A stretch of 64,000 nt of DNA, from positions 62,001-126,000 of the forward strand of contig NZ_DGLI01000029.1 in NCBI RefSeq assembly GCF_002387895.1, in the 5' to 3' direction. A program made the translations under genes and the position numbers. Numbering within the stretch: position 1 is the stretch's first letter; every line of letters starts with the position of its first letter. Under the pieces are notes generated by a model. That model saw only the letters and a program-made list of their open reading frames with translations. It searched no databases and was not told the DNA's origin. Positions 15,468-24,100 of this stretch are shown piece after piece. Source of the DNA: Clostridium sp. UBA4548 (GTDB lineage Bacteria > Bacillota > Clostridia > Clostridiales > Clostridiaceae).

Positions 15468-16001
15468 ATGAAAGAAGTGAATTTTGATAGTAAGAGTTTA
15501 GACAACCAGTCTGAGATTAAAGAAATATCTGACACCTTATTTGGTGCACTACAACAAACAAATGCAAGCTCAGAAGAGATATCTTCTACATCACAAGACT
15601 TGTCTTTAAGTATAGATAAAGTTATAGAACTTGTGAATCAAACTAGTGGAAAGATTGATGAGTCTAATAGCTTAATAACCCTTATTCAAGGAATTTCTAA
15701 AAACTCTAACTTATTAGGGTTGAATGCATCTATTGAAGCATCTAGAGCAGGATCTGAAGGAGCTGGCTTTAATATAATTGCAAAGGAAATGAGAAAGCTT
15801 GCTCAAAGCAGTACTGAATCTGCAGAGAAAATATCAAGAGCACTTTCAGACATAAAGGCAGCTATTGATTTAGTTGTAGAAGAAATCAATAAAGTAGGGT
15901 TAATAGCATCTTCTCAAGCAGCATCTACAGAAGAAATCACAGCGACTCTACAAGAAATTACCTCTACAGCTCAACTGCTAGTTAATAAGACTATCCACTA
16001 A
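15468..16001 (+). CDS. Stand-alone soluble chemoreceptor (MCP) signalling domain
   Basis: 177 residues that form the antiparallel coiled-coil hairpin of a methyl-accepting chemotaxis protein. The tip is present: SNLLGLNASIEASRAGSEGAGFNIIAKEMRKLAQSS, the CheA/CheW contact region. The final TEEITATLQEITSTAQLL mirrors the start. There is no membrane segment, HAMP or sensor domain, so it must sense nothing directly or act with a partner. The hairpin is shorter than in full receptors. GGAGGGGATCA lies before the ATG. No che gene lies beside it. Confidence 0.88.
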   Translation: MKEVNFDSKSLDNQSEIKEISDTLFGALQQTNASSEEISSTSQDLSLSIDKVIELVNQTSGKIDESNSLITLIQGISKNSNLLGLNASIEASRAGSEGAGFNIIAKEMRKLAQSSTESAEKISRALSDIKAAIDLVVEEINKVGLIASSQAASTEEITATLQEITSTAQLLVNKTIH

Positions 16002-16043
16002 TTAATAGAAGTATTACTTAGTAATATAAATATATATAAATAT

Positions 16044-16085
16044 TAGGGATTGTATATGATAAACTCATGTGCAATCTTATTTTTA
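16044..16085 (+). terminator. Terminator of the mini chemoreceptor gene
   Basis: GGATTGTATATG pairs with CATGTGCAATC (G-U pairs), followed by TTATTTTTAT. Confidence 0.65.
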
Positions 16086-16196
16086 TGGACAGATAAGCAA
16101 TTCATAGATAATAGCAGGAAAAATTAGTAAGGAAGAGGCTATAATTACAATAAAGCAATAGGAGAGATATTAGGACAAATTTGAGATGAGAAATAT

Positions 16197-16225
16197 TTGA
16201 ATAATTCTGAAAAATATCATATAAT
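16197..16225 (+). promoter_or_regulatory. Promoter of the first 54-residue tail-anchored protein
   Basis: TTGAAT, 17-base spacer, perfect TATAAT, about 40 bases before the ATG. Confidence 0.6.
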
Positions 16226-16264
16226 ATAGTAAAGTATACTATTTAAGTAATTGGGGGGATTATA

Positions 16265-16429
16265 ATGTCAATTGATGCATTTAAAAGGGCTGCGGCTAAG
16301 GATTCAGAGTTTAAGGGGCAAAACGCTGATGTAGAAAAATATAGTAGAAATAACTCATGGCTTGTTAATGCAGGAGCATGGGGAGTACTTTTATTAATTT
16401 GTCTTGCAGGATATTTTATTTTCTTTTAA
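16265..16429 (+). CDS. 54-residue tail-anchored membrane protein A
   Basis: GGGGGGATTATA precedes the ATG. The first 33 residues are charged (AFKRAAAKDSEFKGQ, DVEKYSRNN). The rest is one hydrophobic helix ending at the C terminus (WGVLLLICLAGYFIFF), so the protein should sit in the membrane with its N terminus in the cytoplasm. A second protein of identical length and layout follows. No family recognised. Confidence 0.65.
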   Translation: MSIDAFKRAAAKDSEFKGQNADVEKYSRNNSWLVNAGAWGVLLLICLAGYFIFF

Positions 16430-16515
16430 AAATAAATAAACTTATTTACAATTTAAGATTTTCGTCTTTTCGTTGGATTCAGTTAAATATTTAAAGAATA
16501 TTGGGAGATGGTATA

Positions 16516-16680
16516 ATGTCAGCAGGCAATTTAAAAGCTCCAGAACTTTATAAGGAAGTTGAAGTCAAGGAAAATGGTACTACTATTAATAATCACAGAA
16601 AAAAACAGGGTAGTTGGAAGATTACAGCTATTGCAGGAGCTATAATTTTATTATTCTATCTCATAGTAACTGCTATGTAA
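16516..16680 (+). CDS. 54-residue tail-anchored membrane protein B
   Basis: GGGAGATGGTATA precedes the ATG. Like its neighbour it has a polar N-terminal two thirds (APELYKEVEVKENGTTINNH) ending in RKKQ and one C-terminal hydrophobic helix. Length and architecture match protein A, though sequence identity is low by eye. They may be distant duplicates or partners. Confidence 0.65.
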   Translation: MSAGNLKAPELYKEVEVKENGTTINNHRKKQGSWKITAIAGAIILLFYLIVTAM

Positions 16681-16801
16681 GCAGCAATACAACTTTACGC
16701 ACATGTGTATAAAGGGGCAATGGTAGTTAATGGGGAAATTCTATTTTAATCATATAATTTTATTATTCATTTAGAATTATAAGTGAGGATAAAAGTTAGC
16801 T

Positions 16802-16850
16802 AAGTGTTTCTATTCTAATATAATTAGATGTAGAAGCACTTAATTTTTTT
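16802..16850 (+). terminator. Terminator after the twin small membrane genes
   Basis: AAGTGTTTCTA pairs with TAGAAGCACTT (one G-U) around an 18-nt loop, followed by AATTTTTTT. Confidence 0.8.
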
Positions 16851-17156
16851 GAAAATTAATTTGTTAAACGTGTTATGCAAGAAAACTGTAGATAAATGAT
16901 AAATATTAGTCTAATTTACAGAAAAAAATGGAAATAATGAAGGAAATTTCATATTTTTGTCAAATATATCAAGTGAATTAAAGTGAAATGTATATGGAGG
17001 TTGTTTCCTTCGAGCATATTTTCTAAAATACATAGAAGGGCTTTGTGTAAAGTAAAAGGATAAGTTTTTTGCTAGTTCTATTTTGTTTAGTAATAAGTAT
17101 AGCGATTTTAAGCTTATAAATCTCTATATAAACAACAATTACTAATTGTTATTACA
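16851..17156. other. Intergenic stretch before the PAS kinase
   Basis: No gene. TCTATATAAA lies about 35 bases before the kinase; I cannot assign a full promoter. Confidence 0.4.
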
Positions 17157-17174
17157 ATGGATAGGGTGATGACT

Positions 17175-18890
17175 ATGGAATATGAAGATTTAACCAAGGA
17201 TCAATTAATAAAATATATTAAGAATAAGGACGAGAAAATATCTCATCTAGAAAAACTTGTTAGAGAACAGGAGAAAACATTAAAAGTTCTCACCTTGAGT
17301 GAAAGTACTATGAGAGCTGTGATAGAATCAAGTATTGATGGAATTATAGTTAAAGATGAAAACTTCAATATCACTAATATAAACAGAAGCTTTATGAAGA
17401 TATGGGAATTAGATGAAGATTTGTGCAATCAAACAGATAGATTTGAGTTAGTAGAACACTGTAAGAAGAAGGTAGTAAACCCAATAGAGTTTGCAGAAAA
17501 TTTAGAGATTATAACAAGAGAAAATAAGGAACATTGGGATTATATATACTTTAAAAATGGTAGGGTTATTGAACAATTATTTGAACCTCTAATAATAAAT
17601 GGGGAAACACGAGGTAATCTTTGGAGTTTTAGAGATATTACTAAGAGAAAAAAGCTAGAAAAAAGCCTTGAAACAAGTGAAGAGTTATATAAAAGACTTA
17701 TTAATAAGCTGCCAGATGGCATACTTGTTTATGAAAATGGTAAAAGAATAGTAGCAAATGAGGCTGCACTAAATTTTTCAGCAAGAAAACTTAAAAGCTA
17801 TAATATTGGAGACTCTTTGAAAATTCACCCTGACTATAGGCAGGTTGTAGATGAAAGAATAAGTAAGTTGTTGAACGAGGAAACTGAGGTGGATTTTCTA
17901 GAACAAAAAATTCTTTTAGATGATGGCACAGAAGGGGAAGTAGAAGTTGCAGGATTTTCCTTTAAGGAAGAGGACAGTTTATATGTAACAGCTATCATAA
18001 GGGATATAGCTGATAGGAAAAGAATTCATAAACTAGAAATGGATATTTTAGAAAAGTCCATACTTCTGAGTCATGCAGAGGAGTACAACAAATTAAAGAC
18101 TCAGCTTTTTTCAACGGTATCTCATGAACTTAAAACTCCTCTCAATATTATTTTGGGAGGCATTCAATTACTACAAGATAAGTTAGAGAAAAACCCTAAT
18201 GACATAAATAGCGGTTTTAGTATTAGCTCTGTAGGTAAATATTTAAAATCTATGAAGCAAAATTGTTACAGGTTATTAAGGCTTATCAATAATTTTATTG
18301 ATATGAATAAAATAGAAAGTGGCTTTTTCAAGCTAGATTTAGAAAATAAAAACATTATAGAAATCATAGAAAATATTACTCTATCTGTTGTGAGCTATGT
18401 CGAAAGCAAGGGAATTAGTATAATCTTTGATACAGAGGTAGAAGAAAAAGTAATTGCTTGTGACGAAGATAAATTAGAAAGAGTCATACTTAATTTACTT
18501 TCAAATGCCATAAAATTTACAAACCCAGGAGGGAGTATACAGGTAAATATTTATGATAGGGGTAACAGTTTAATAATATCAGTGAAGGATAGCGGTTTTG
18601 GCATACCAAAGGATATGCATAGTAAAATATTTGAACCTTTTACACAGGGAGATTCGTTACTTAGAAGAAGGGCGGAGGGAAGTGGAATTGGGCTATCTCT
18701 TGTAAAGTCTCTTGTAGAACTTCATGGAGGAAAAGTTAGTATTAATAGTGAGCTAGGAAAAGGCAGTGAATTTATCATCGAACTACCTATAAACTTAATT
18801 GAAGAGAGCCAGGACTGTGTTGATAGAGGAGATTTTATAGATAGTAAGGTAGAAAAGATTACTGTAGAGTTTTCAGATATATATGTTTAG
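17175..18890 (+). CDS. Orphan sensor histidine kinase with two PAS domains
   Basis: About 571 residues, no membrane segment, hence cytoplasmic. Order: a short coiled coil, PAS1 (IESSIDGIIVKDENFNITNIN, about 45-155) with a PAC-like end, PAS2 (INKLPDGILVYENGKRIVANEAAL, about 175-285), HisKA with His in STVSHELKTPLN, then HATPase with N box LLSNAIKF, G1 KDSGFGIP and G2 GSGIGLSLVKSLVELHGG. No receiver and no adjacent response regulator. In clostridia such orphan soluble kinases are candidates to phosphorylate Spo0A (inference). AGGGTGAT seven bases upstream favours ATG at 17175 over 17157. Confidence 0.92.
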   Translation: MEYEDLTKDQLIKYIKNKDEKISHLEKLVREQEKTLKVLTLSESTMRAVIESSIDGIIVKDENFNITNINRSFMKIWELDEDLCNQTDRFELVEHCKKKVVNPIEFAENLEIITRENKEHWDYIYFKNGRVIEQLFEPLIINGETRGNLWSFRDITKRKKLEKSLETSEELYKRLINKLPDGILVYENGKRIVANEAALNFSARKLKSYNIGDSLKIHPDYRQVVDERISKLLNEETEVDFLEQKILLDDGTEGEVEVAGFSFKEEDSLYVTAIIRDIADRKRIHKLEMDILEKSILLSHAEEYNKLKTQLFSTVSHELKTPLNIILGGIQLLQDKLEKNPNDINSGFSISSVGKYLKSMKQNCYRLLRLINNFIDMNKIESGFFKLDLENKNIIEIIENITLSVVSYVESKGISIIFDTEVEEKVIACDEDKLERVILNLLSNAIKFTNPGGSIQVNIYDRGNSLIISVKDSGFGIPKDMHSKIFEPFTQGDSLLRRRAEGSGIGLSLVKSLVELHGGKVSINSELGKGSEFIIELPINLIEESQDCVDRGDFIDSKVEKITVEFSDIYV

Positions 18891-18982
18891 AGGACTTACC
18901 ATTAAAATATTATTAAGTCTAGCAGGGCAATAGGGTTATAGAAACAATATAAGGGGATACACTGAATATATTGTGACTCAAA

Positions 18983-19162
18983 TTTCATGGGGATGAGCCA
19001 AGATTTGGTGTTTTTGAATATAATAATCATATACTTTAAACTCTTGTAGGTCATTGGACGGAGTCAAAGCCTTTACATATTTGAGAAAATGTAAAGGCTA
19101 TACTTCATGATTTTAAGGCTGCAAAGGAGTACTGTATTGATTTAAAATGTAAGAAGAAATAA
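18983..19162 (+). pseudogene. Broken coding fragments in a 750-base gap
   Basis: Two protein-like pieces without starts: an 18-codon frame containing FHGDEPRFGVFEYNNHIL and a 25-codon frame containing ENVKAILHDFKAAKEYC. They are separated by stops and frame changes and by a perfect 11-bp hairpin AGCCTTTACAT/ATGTAAAGGCT at 19068-19099. They look like remains of one decayed gene. The rest of 18891-19435 and 19476-19648 shows no gene. Confidence 0.35.
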
Positions 19163-19435
19163 TGCTATAGATAAAAAAGGGAGTGTGCAAAACTATATGT
19201 TGTGGCTTTTACATAAAGAAAGTGGCTTTATATAGTTAATTCATTTTTACAATGAATTTAATGAATTCAAATAAAGATAAAATACTATATTTTACATTTA
19301 TACCATGATATAATTAAAGTGTAATCATATATTTAACTAGAGTTTTTAATTTAAAAAACGGTTCTTAAAATGGATAAATTAACTATAAAATATTTACATA
19401 CATTTATTAATAAAATATTATAAGAAGCTTGCATT

Positions 19436-19475
19436 AAGTCGCTGAATAGTCATAAGAAATTCAGCGACTTTTTTT
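19436..19475 (+). terminator. Strong orphan terminator
   Basis: AAGTCGCTGAAT pairs perfectly with ATTCAGCGACTT and is followed by a run of T. No intact gene precedes it; it probably ended the decayed gene or an unrecognised transcript. Confidence 0.85.
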
Positions 19476-19648
19476 ATAGAGAATTTTACTGCTTTAACTT
19501 TGAAAAGTTCTTGAGGAGCCTTGAGGTTCAAGGTTTTTAGATTACATGTAAAAAAATAAAGATATTACAGGTAGCTAAAAAGGTGGCATAAATACATACT
19601 TTTGTTCTAATAGTTTTTGTAAATGTAAAAAAGTACTTAAGGAGAGAG

Positions 19649-20005
19649 GTGCTCAGCATGAATTTAGAAGAAATCATGAGACTAATAATTGGTATATTAT
19701 TTGTGTTTATGCCAGGCATAGGAATTCCCTTAGTAGCAATAATTGTTTTGGTAACTACAATTGCAGACAAGAATCAAATACCTATTAAAGATACCTATTG
19801 TGAATTACCTAAAGATAAATATGAAATAGTTGATGAAAAGAAGTTTAACTTAATGATGAAGGTAAGAGGGTATTCCTTTTCTCTACTAATTTTCTTAACC
19901 TTATATCTTCAGGTATGGAGCTTAATTGCAATGATTTTAGCTGTACTTCATATGATGATATTTAATTATAGGCTAGAGAAGTATTATAAGTTAAGACAGG
20001 TTTAA
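19649..20005 (+). CDS. Membrane protein of unknown function, first gene of the small-gene array
   Basis: 118 residues from the GTG, or 115 from the ATG at 19658. AAGGAGAGAG lies four bases before the GTG and thirteen before the ATG, so the start is ambiguous. The layout is a long N-terminal hydrophobic stretch (LIIGILFVFMPGIGIPLVAIIVLVTT), a polar middle and a second stretch at about 75-105 (SLLIFLTLYLQVWSLIAMILAVLHMM). No family recognised. It opens a row of about 18 same-strand small genes. Confidence 0.7.
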   Translation: MLSMNLEEIMRLIIGILFVFMPGIGIPLVAIIVLVTTIADKNQIPIKDTYCELPKDKYEIVDEKKFNLMMKVRGYSFSLLIFLTLYLQVWSLIAMILAVLHMMIFNYRLEKYYKLRQV

Positions 20006-20046
20006 ATCATAGAAGTGAGTGAAATGGGATAAAGGGGAGAGAAAAC

Positions 20047-20607
20047 ATGAAGAAAAAAATCTATTATATATTAATTATATTAGTTTTGATTTATGGAGGA
20101 TTTAGTTTATATTCAAGACCTTATACAATAGCCGAGGATAAGAAGCAGTTGGAAGAGAATATAGTAAAATTTATTAATAGACCTATAGTAATTACAGACA
20201 AAGTAGAAATAAAGCAGGAACTAAACCTTCACAATAAAAAATTTGTTCTATTCTTATATAATAATAAGTTAGCAAATGTAGAGTTAATAAAGGGTCTTAA
20301 CAATAAGTATAAGATTGAGAAAGCTGAGCTTACTGACAAATACTTTTACGATGAGATAAGAACTACTAGTGATGGCAAGTACTTAATCTTAAAAGGTGAG
20401 AATTACAACAGTAAAATTGCTTACGTAAGAGTTTTATTAGACAACAATGAATATAAAATTGATATACCACAGCAGGCGTACTTTATAACATACTGCAAGG
20501 TTCCAATGGAAACAGAGAAAACCTTTATAGGGGCTGGAAATTTAAAAATCTATAATAACGAGGATATAGATATTACTAATGAAATGAACAAGATTTTATT
20601 TAAGTAA
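20047..20607 (+). CDS. Exported or membrane-anchored protein of unknown function
   Basis: 186 residues. MKKKIYYILIILVLIYGGFSLYS is an N-terminal signal anchor; the remainder is polar, mixed helix and strand, with no cysteine pair or lipobox. GGGGAGAGAAAAC precedes the ATG. I recognise no domain. It is likely co-transcribed with its neighbours, since gaps are short and no terminator intervenes. Confidence 0.7.
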   Translation: MKKKIYYILIILVLIYGGFSLYSRPYTIAEDKKQLEENIVKFINRPIVITDKVEIKQELNLHNKKFVLFLYNNKLANVELIKGLNNKYKIEKAELTDKYFYDEIRTTSDGKYLILKGENYNSKIAYVRVLLDNNEYKIDIPQQAYFITYCKVPMETEKTFIGAGNLKIYNNEDIDITNEMNKILFK

Positions 20608-20644
20608 TTCAGAGTAGTAAGAAAGGTTTTTGGGGGGGATAAAC

Positions 20645-21076
20645 ATGAAAATAAGATTATTAGCAATTGAAGATTATGAAAAGGTATATGATTTATGGAC
20701 AAATACAAAGGACATGGGTATGAGGAGTTTGGATGATTCTTATGAAGGCATAGAAAGATTTCTAAAAAGAAATCCTACCACCAGCTTTGTGGCTGAGAAG
20801 GATAATGAAGTTGTAGGGGTAATCCTATGCGGTCATGATGGAAGAAGAGGGTACATTTATCATACGGCAGTTAATGCTGATTACCGTAGAAAGGGTCTCG
20901 GGGAAACCTTGGTGAATGCTGCCCTAGAAGCTTTAAAAAAGGAAGGAATAAATAAAGCTGCACTTGTGGTGTTTAGTACCAATGATGTAGGAAATAGGTT
21001 CTGGGAATCAATTGGCTTTGAAAAAAGAGAGGATTTAGTTTACAGAAACATAAGTATAAATAAGAATAACATTTAG
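20645..21076 (+). CDS. GNAT family N-acetyltransferase
   Basis: 143 residues with the GNAT core: MKIRLLAIEDYEKVYDLW at the start, strand SFVAEKDNEVVGVILCG, then the acetyl-CoA loop HTAVNADYRRKGLGETLVNAAL, then strand AALVVFSTNDVGNRFWESIGF. The layout resembles RimI- and YpeA-like members. GGGGGGAT seven bases before ATG at 20645 decides the start over the upstream TTG. The substrate cannot be told. Confidence 0.92.
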   Translation: MKIRLLAIEDYEKVYDLWTNTKDMGMRSLDDSYEGIERFLKRNPTTSFVAEKDNEVVGVILCGHDGRRGYIYHTAVNADYRRKGLGETLVNAALEALKKEGINKAALVVFSTNDVGNRFWESIGFEKREDLVYRNISINKNNI

Positions 21077-21120
21077 TGGATTTTTGTTTAGTAGGTGCTG
21101 AGGGGAAGGGGCGAACTTGC

Positions 21121-21567
21121 ATGGAAAAGAAATTATTCAAACATAATACAGGTTTAATTTTAATTATAACGGTTTGTATTGTAACAATAAGTTTTATTGG
21201 AATAAAGGTCTTTGCAAACAATAAAAACAATAGTAATTTAACTGCAGAGGAAGTTAAAAAGGTTGAAAAAAACCTAAACATAATAGTATCAGGACCACTT
21301 ACCAAATCTTCAAATCCCTATGATCAAATTAAAGCACATAAACAAGAGTTTAATGAAATTGTAGAATTAGGAAAACCAGTTGTGAGTTACTTTATAGAAC
21401 AATTTAAAAGTGGGAAATTAGATGGGAACAGTGAGTGGGTTACAGCATGGATATGCAATGAAGTTCTAGGAGAGGAAAATCCAATAAAGATATGGTCTGA
21501 GGATAATAAAAATGGTTGGGATTCAGGTAGGGATTGGTATGAAAAATATCTTTTACTAGAGGATTAG
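21121..21567 (+). CDS. Signal-anchored protein of unknown function
   Basis: 148 residues. An N-terminal hydrophobic helix (GLILIITVCIVTISFIGIKVFA) is followed by a soluble helical domain with PVVSYFIEQFKSGKLDGNSEWVTAWICNEVLG, reminiscent of HEAT-like helical pairs. GGGGAAGGGG precedes ATG at 21121. The upstream part of the open frame overlaps the GNAT gene's stop and lacks a site. No family named. Confidence 0.7.
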   Translation: MEKKLFKHNTGLILIITVCIVTISFIGIKVFANNKNNSNLTAEEVKKVEKNLNIIVSGPLTKSSNPYDQIKAHKQEFNEIVELGKPVVSYFIEQFKSGKLDGNSEWVTAWICNEVLGEENPIKIWSEDNKNGWDSGRDWYEKYLLLED

Positions 21568-21633
21568 AGCCTTAAAGGGCAATGGCAGACTTTATAAGAA
21601 TAAAATAAACAATTCAAATATGGAGGGAGAGAA

Positions 21634-22266
21634 TTGAAAAGTAAAGAACCCAAAAGTCTTCTTGATGTATTTAAAATTTGTGCCGTTGGATTAGCCATTG
21701 TATTTTTAATAACCAAAGGAATCGAAGGCTATAGGGCAGATAAAAAAGAGAAAGAAAGTCGTATGCTATATATATTAACCTTCACAGATATGTATTATAA
21801 CTACAAAACTGAACCAATAGAGGCTTGGTTGAAAGTAGATGAAAACTATATGCCAGACAGAGAAAAACTTAATACTTACTTTAAGGATGAAATTAAAGTA
21901 AATAAAGAAGTGTATAAGGATGAAAATACAACTATATATTTAGATACCATAAAAGGTGATGACAACAGCTTTTTAAGATTTTATTTTACTAAGGAAGACA
22001 AGGTTGAAAAAAACAAAGGTGAACTGGTTACTATTACCAAGGAATTAAAAGAAAATGAGCATACAATGTTCTATAATCATGAAAATTCACCCCAAGTTTA
22101 TGACAAAGAAGGGAAAAGCATGGGCAATGTCAGTCTATATAATGAATTTGGAAAAGGCGAAGACTTTATTATTTCTGTAAAAAAGGAAGACTTAACAAAT
22201 ATGAATTGGCCCATTAGCTTTAAGATGAATTTAACTAAGGTTTCTTACGAGAGAAAGAAACAATAA
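21634..22266 (+). CDS. Signal-anchored protein of unknown function, TTG start
   Basis: 210 residues. TTG is preceded by GGAGGGAGAGAA. A hydrophobic helix lies at about 10-28 (VFKICAVGLAIVFLITKG); the rest is a polar alpha/beta domain rich in Asp, Glu and Lys. No lipobox. Position and style match its neighbours. No family recognised. Confidence 0.65.
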   Translation: MKSKEPKSLLDVFKICAVGLAIVFLITKGIEGYRADKKEKESRMLYILTFTDMYYNYKTEPIEAWLKVDENYMPDREKLNTYFKDEIKVNKEVYKDENTTIYLDTIKGDDNSFLRFYFTKEDKVEKNKGELVTITKELKENEHTMFYNHENSPQVYDKEGKSMGNVSLYNEFGKGEDFIISVKKEDLTNMNWPISFKMNLTKVSYERKKQ

Positions 22267-22310
22267 GTCTTTCTAATAGTTTTACTAGTAATTAAGGGTG
22301 GGGGAGAGAA

Positions 22311-22490
22311 ATGGAAGTAAATTATACTGTAATCCTTGTAACTATCATTAATGTAGTTCTTTTGACCGCAGTTGGAGTAGTTTTGTACAAGGCAGCGAAG
22401 AGCTTTAAAAGATTTGTAGAGAGAAACAGAGAAATAGATAAAAAGGTTGATATTATTTTAAAGAAGTTAGAGGAAAGTGACAGTAAGTAA
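22311..22490 (+). CDS. 59-residue membrane protein with coiled-coil tail
   Basis: GGTGGGGGAGAGAA precedes the ATG. One hydrophobic helix at about 6-26 (TVILVTIINVVLLTAVGVVLY) is followed by a charged helix with heptads (RNREIDKKVDIILKKLEES). This is the same layout as small accessory subunits or phage-holin-like proteins, but no family can be named. Confidence 0.6.
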   Translation: MEVNYTVILVTIINVVLLTAVGVVLYKAAKSFKRFVERNREIDKKVDIILKKLEESDSK

Positions 22491-22543
22491 GTTTTCATCT
22501 AATAATGTGAGTATAACAGCTTGCCAATTTAGGGAGATGAATT

Positions 22544-22759
22544 ATGGATAAAAGATTTTATATTATTATTGGAACAATATTTTTAATTTCTAGTGGATTT
22601 ATATACTCTATTGAAAAGTTAACCTCATATATTCATTGGTATTTATGGACAGGTCAGAAGATGATGGAAATTCCTATACCTGGAACTAATATTTTTATTT
22701 GGGCCTTTGTAATTATTGGGTTAGGATTTTTTGTGCTTGGCTTTAGAAAAAAAGAGTAG
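22544..22759 (+). CDS. 71-residue two-helix membrane protein, unknown
   Basis: TAGGGAGATGAATT precedes the ATG. Hydrophobic segments at about 5-22 and 44-66 flank a Trp-rich loop (IHWYLWTGQKMMEIPIPG), with a basic end FRKKE. Similar two-helix proteins are common in Firmicutes genomes without a known role. Confidence 0.6.
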   Translation: MDKRFYIIIGTIFLISSGFIYSIEKLTSYIHWYLWTGQKMMEIPIPGTNIFIWAFVIIGLGFFVLGFRKKE

Positions 22760-22968
22760 AAAAACAACATTTTATTCATATATAAAAGCAAGAGAATATA
22801 TAAACACTGTGGATTTGTTTTTCAGAAGGCATGAAAATAGGCATGAATTAAGGTTGAAATAGAAAAAGTTGTGGAGTTAGGCATTTGAAAATAAATAACA
22901 AGTCAAAATAGACAAACATACTGATTTATTTATTTTTTAAAAATGCCTTAAGCAAAGGGAGTTGTAAA

Positions 22969-23256
22969 ATGGGGGTTAAAAGAGGGGTTAGTGAAACAAT
23001 AAATTCAGTAAAAAATCTAGATAACGAATTTCAAGACATATTAGAAATAGCCAGAGGATGTAAGCTTTCAAACTGCAGTCATACAACTGAAGCTGATTGT
23101 GCAATTAAGAAGGCGATTTGTGAAGGAGTTCTCTCAGAAGAAAGGTTTAATTACTATTATAGAGTAAAGCATGAAGCAGAATATGTTTCTGAGCAAAAGA
23201 ATAAAACTAAGGCTATTGATTATATGAAGCAAAAAAAACTCTTTCAAAAGTCTTAA
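22969..23256 (+). pseudogene. rsgA: C-terminal fragment of ribosome GTPase RsgA
   Basis: 95 residues that correspond only to the zinc-binding C-terminal domain of RsgA (EngC). The motif GCKLSNCSHTTEADCAIKKAI keeps all three Cys and the His of the zinc site, followed by GVLSEERFNYYYRVKHEAEYVSEQKNKTKAIDYMKQKK. The OB-fold and the circularly permuted GTPase domain (about 200 residues) are missing. AAGGGAG precedes an ATG, so the piece could still be translated. Either it is a relic of a second rsgA copy or a stand-alone zinc domain has been kept. The full-length gene would lie elsewhere. Confidence 0.8.
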
Positions 23257-23318
23257 TTAAAGAGAAGAATCCTTTGATATAACTTTTAATATTACAATTG
23301 AATAAGGGAGGAATTGCC

Positions 23319-23690
23319 TTGAAAAAACTTAGGGGTATTGTATTGTTTCTACTTTTAACCTCTTTGATTACAGGATGTTTTAGGTCAACAAAAAATAATG
23401 CTACTCCAGAAGAGATTTTGAAGGATGATCCAAATGCAGACTTTTTTATTATGGATAACACAGTGTACAAAAATGCAGAGGATGTTCAGTGGGTAAAGGA
23501 CATATCTATTAAAGAAGAAAGTGCCTTAGGAAGAATAAATAAAACTAAGGTAAAGAGAAATTTTAAAAACTGGAATGCAACAGTGCTAAGCATTAGCACT
23601 GAAATTTATAAGTTTCAAGGCAGAGATGACATAGTTTTAGCTAAGAAAGATGATAAATATATACCATATATTAGATATGTAGAAGGATAG
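23319..23690 (+). CDS. Small lipoprotein of unknown function, TTG start
   Basis: 123 residues from TTG at 23319, which has GGGAGG eight bases upstream. The signal peptide ends in a lipobox LITGC at about residues 17-21, so the mature protein is lipid-anchored on the outer face of the membrane. The mature part is about 100 residues (ATPEEILKDDPNADFFIM and so on), probably beta-rich. No family named. Confidence 0.78.
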   Translation: MKKLRGIVLFLLLTSLITGCFRSTKNNATPEEILKDDPNADFFIMDNTVYKNAEDVQWVKDISIKEESALGRINKTKVKRNFKNWNATVLSISTEIYKFQGRDDIVLAKKDDKYIPYIRYVEG

Positions 23691-23842
23691 GTAAGATTAT
23701 TCTAATAAGGTATTAAGTATTTAATAGAAAAGGGGGGAGTTTAAGGGAATGGAAACAAGTCACATTGGTTAATAGGTAATTTTTTTAACAAGTAAGCTCA
23801 GCTAGAAGGCATATTAAAATTACAATGAAGGGAGCTATAGAC

Positions 23843-24043
23843 ATGAAGAATTTTATTAGAGAGTACCTATTTAAATATATTTTTCTCTTCTTCTTTTATA
23901 TTCTTTTAGGAGTCCTTATTAAGGCATTAGATATGAACACTGCAAAAGCGCTAGGCTTTGTATGTGGAATGATATTGTATGATGTATTAGCCTATATCTA
24001 TAGAAGATTTAAAAAGATGAAACCTGAGGTTCAACAGTCGTAG
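23843..24043 (+). CDS. 66-residue two-helix membrane protein, unknown
   Basis: AAGGGAG lies nine bases before ATG at 23843; an ATG six codons upstream overlaps that site. The Phe/Tyr-rich hydrophobic segment YLFKYIFLFFFYILLGVLI and a second GFVCGMILYDVLAYI are followed by a basic tail. Just upstream (near 23750) GGGGGGAGTTTAAGGG is followed by ATG and only six codons, probably a stub of another lost gene. Confidence 0.6.
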   Translation: MKNFIREYLFKYIFLFFFYILLGVLIKALDMNTAKALGFVCGMILYDVLAYIYRRFKKMKPEVQQS

Positions 24044-24100
24044 GTTATATACTAAAGATGGTTTCTTATAAGTTGATAGTTATGTATTAAGGGGGAAATC

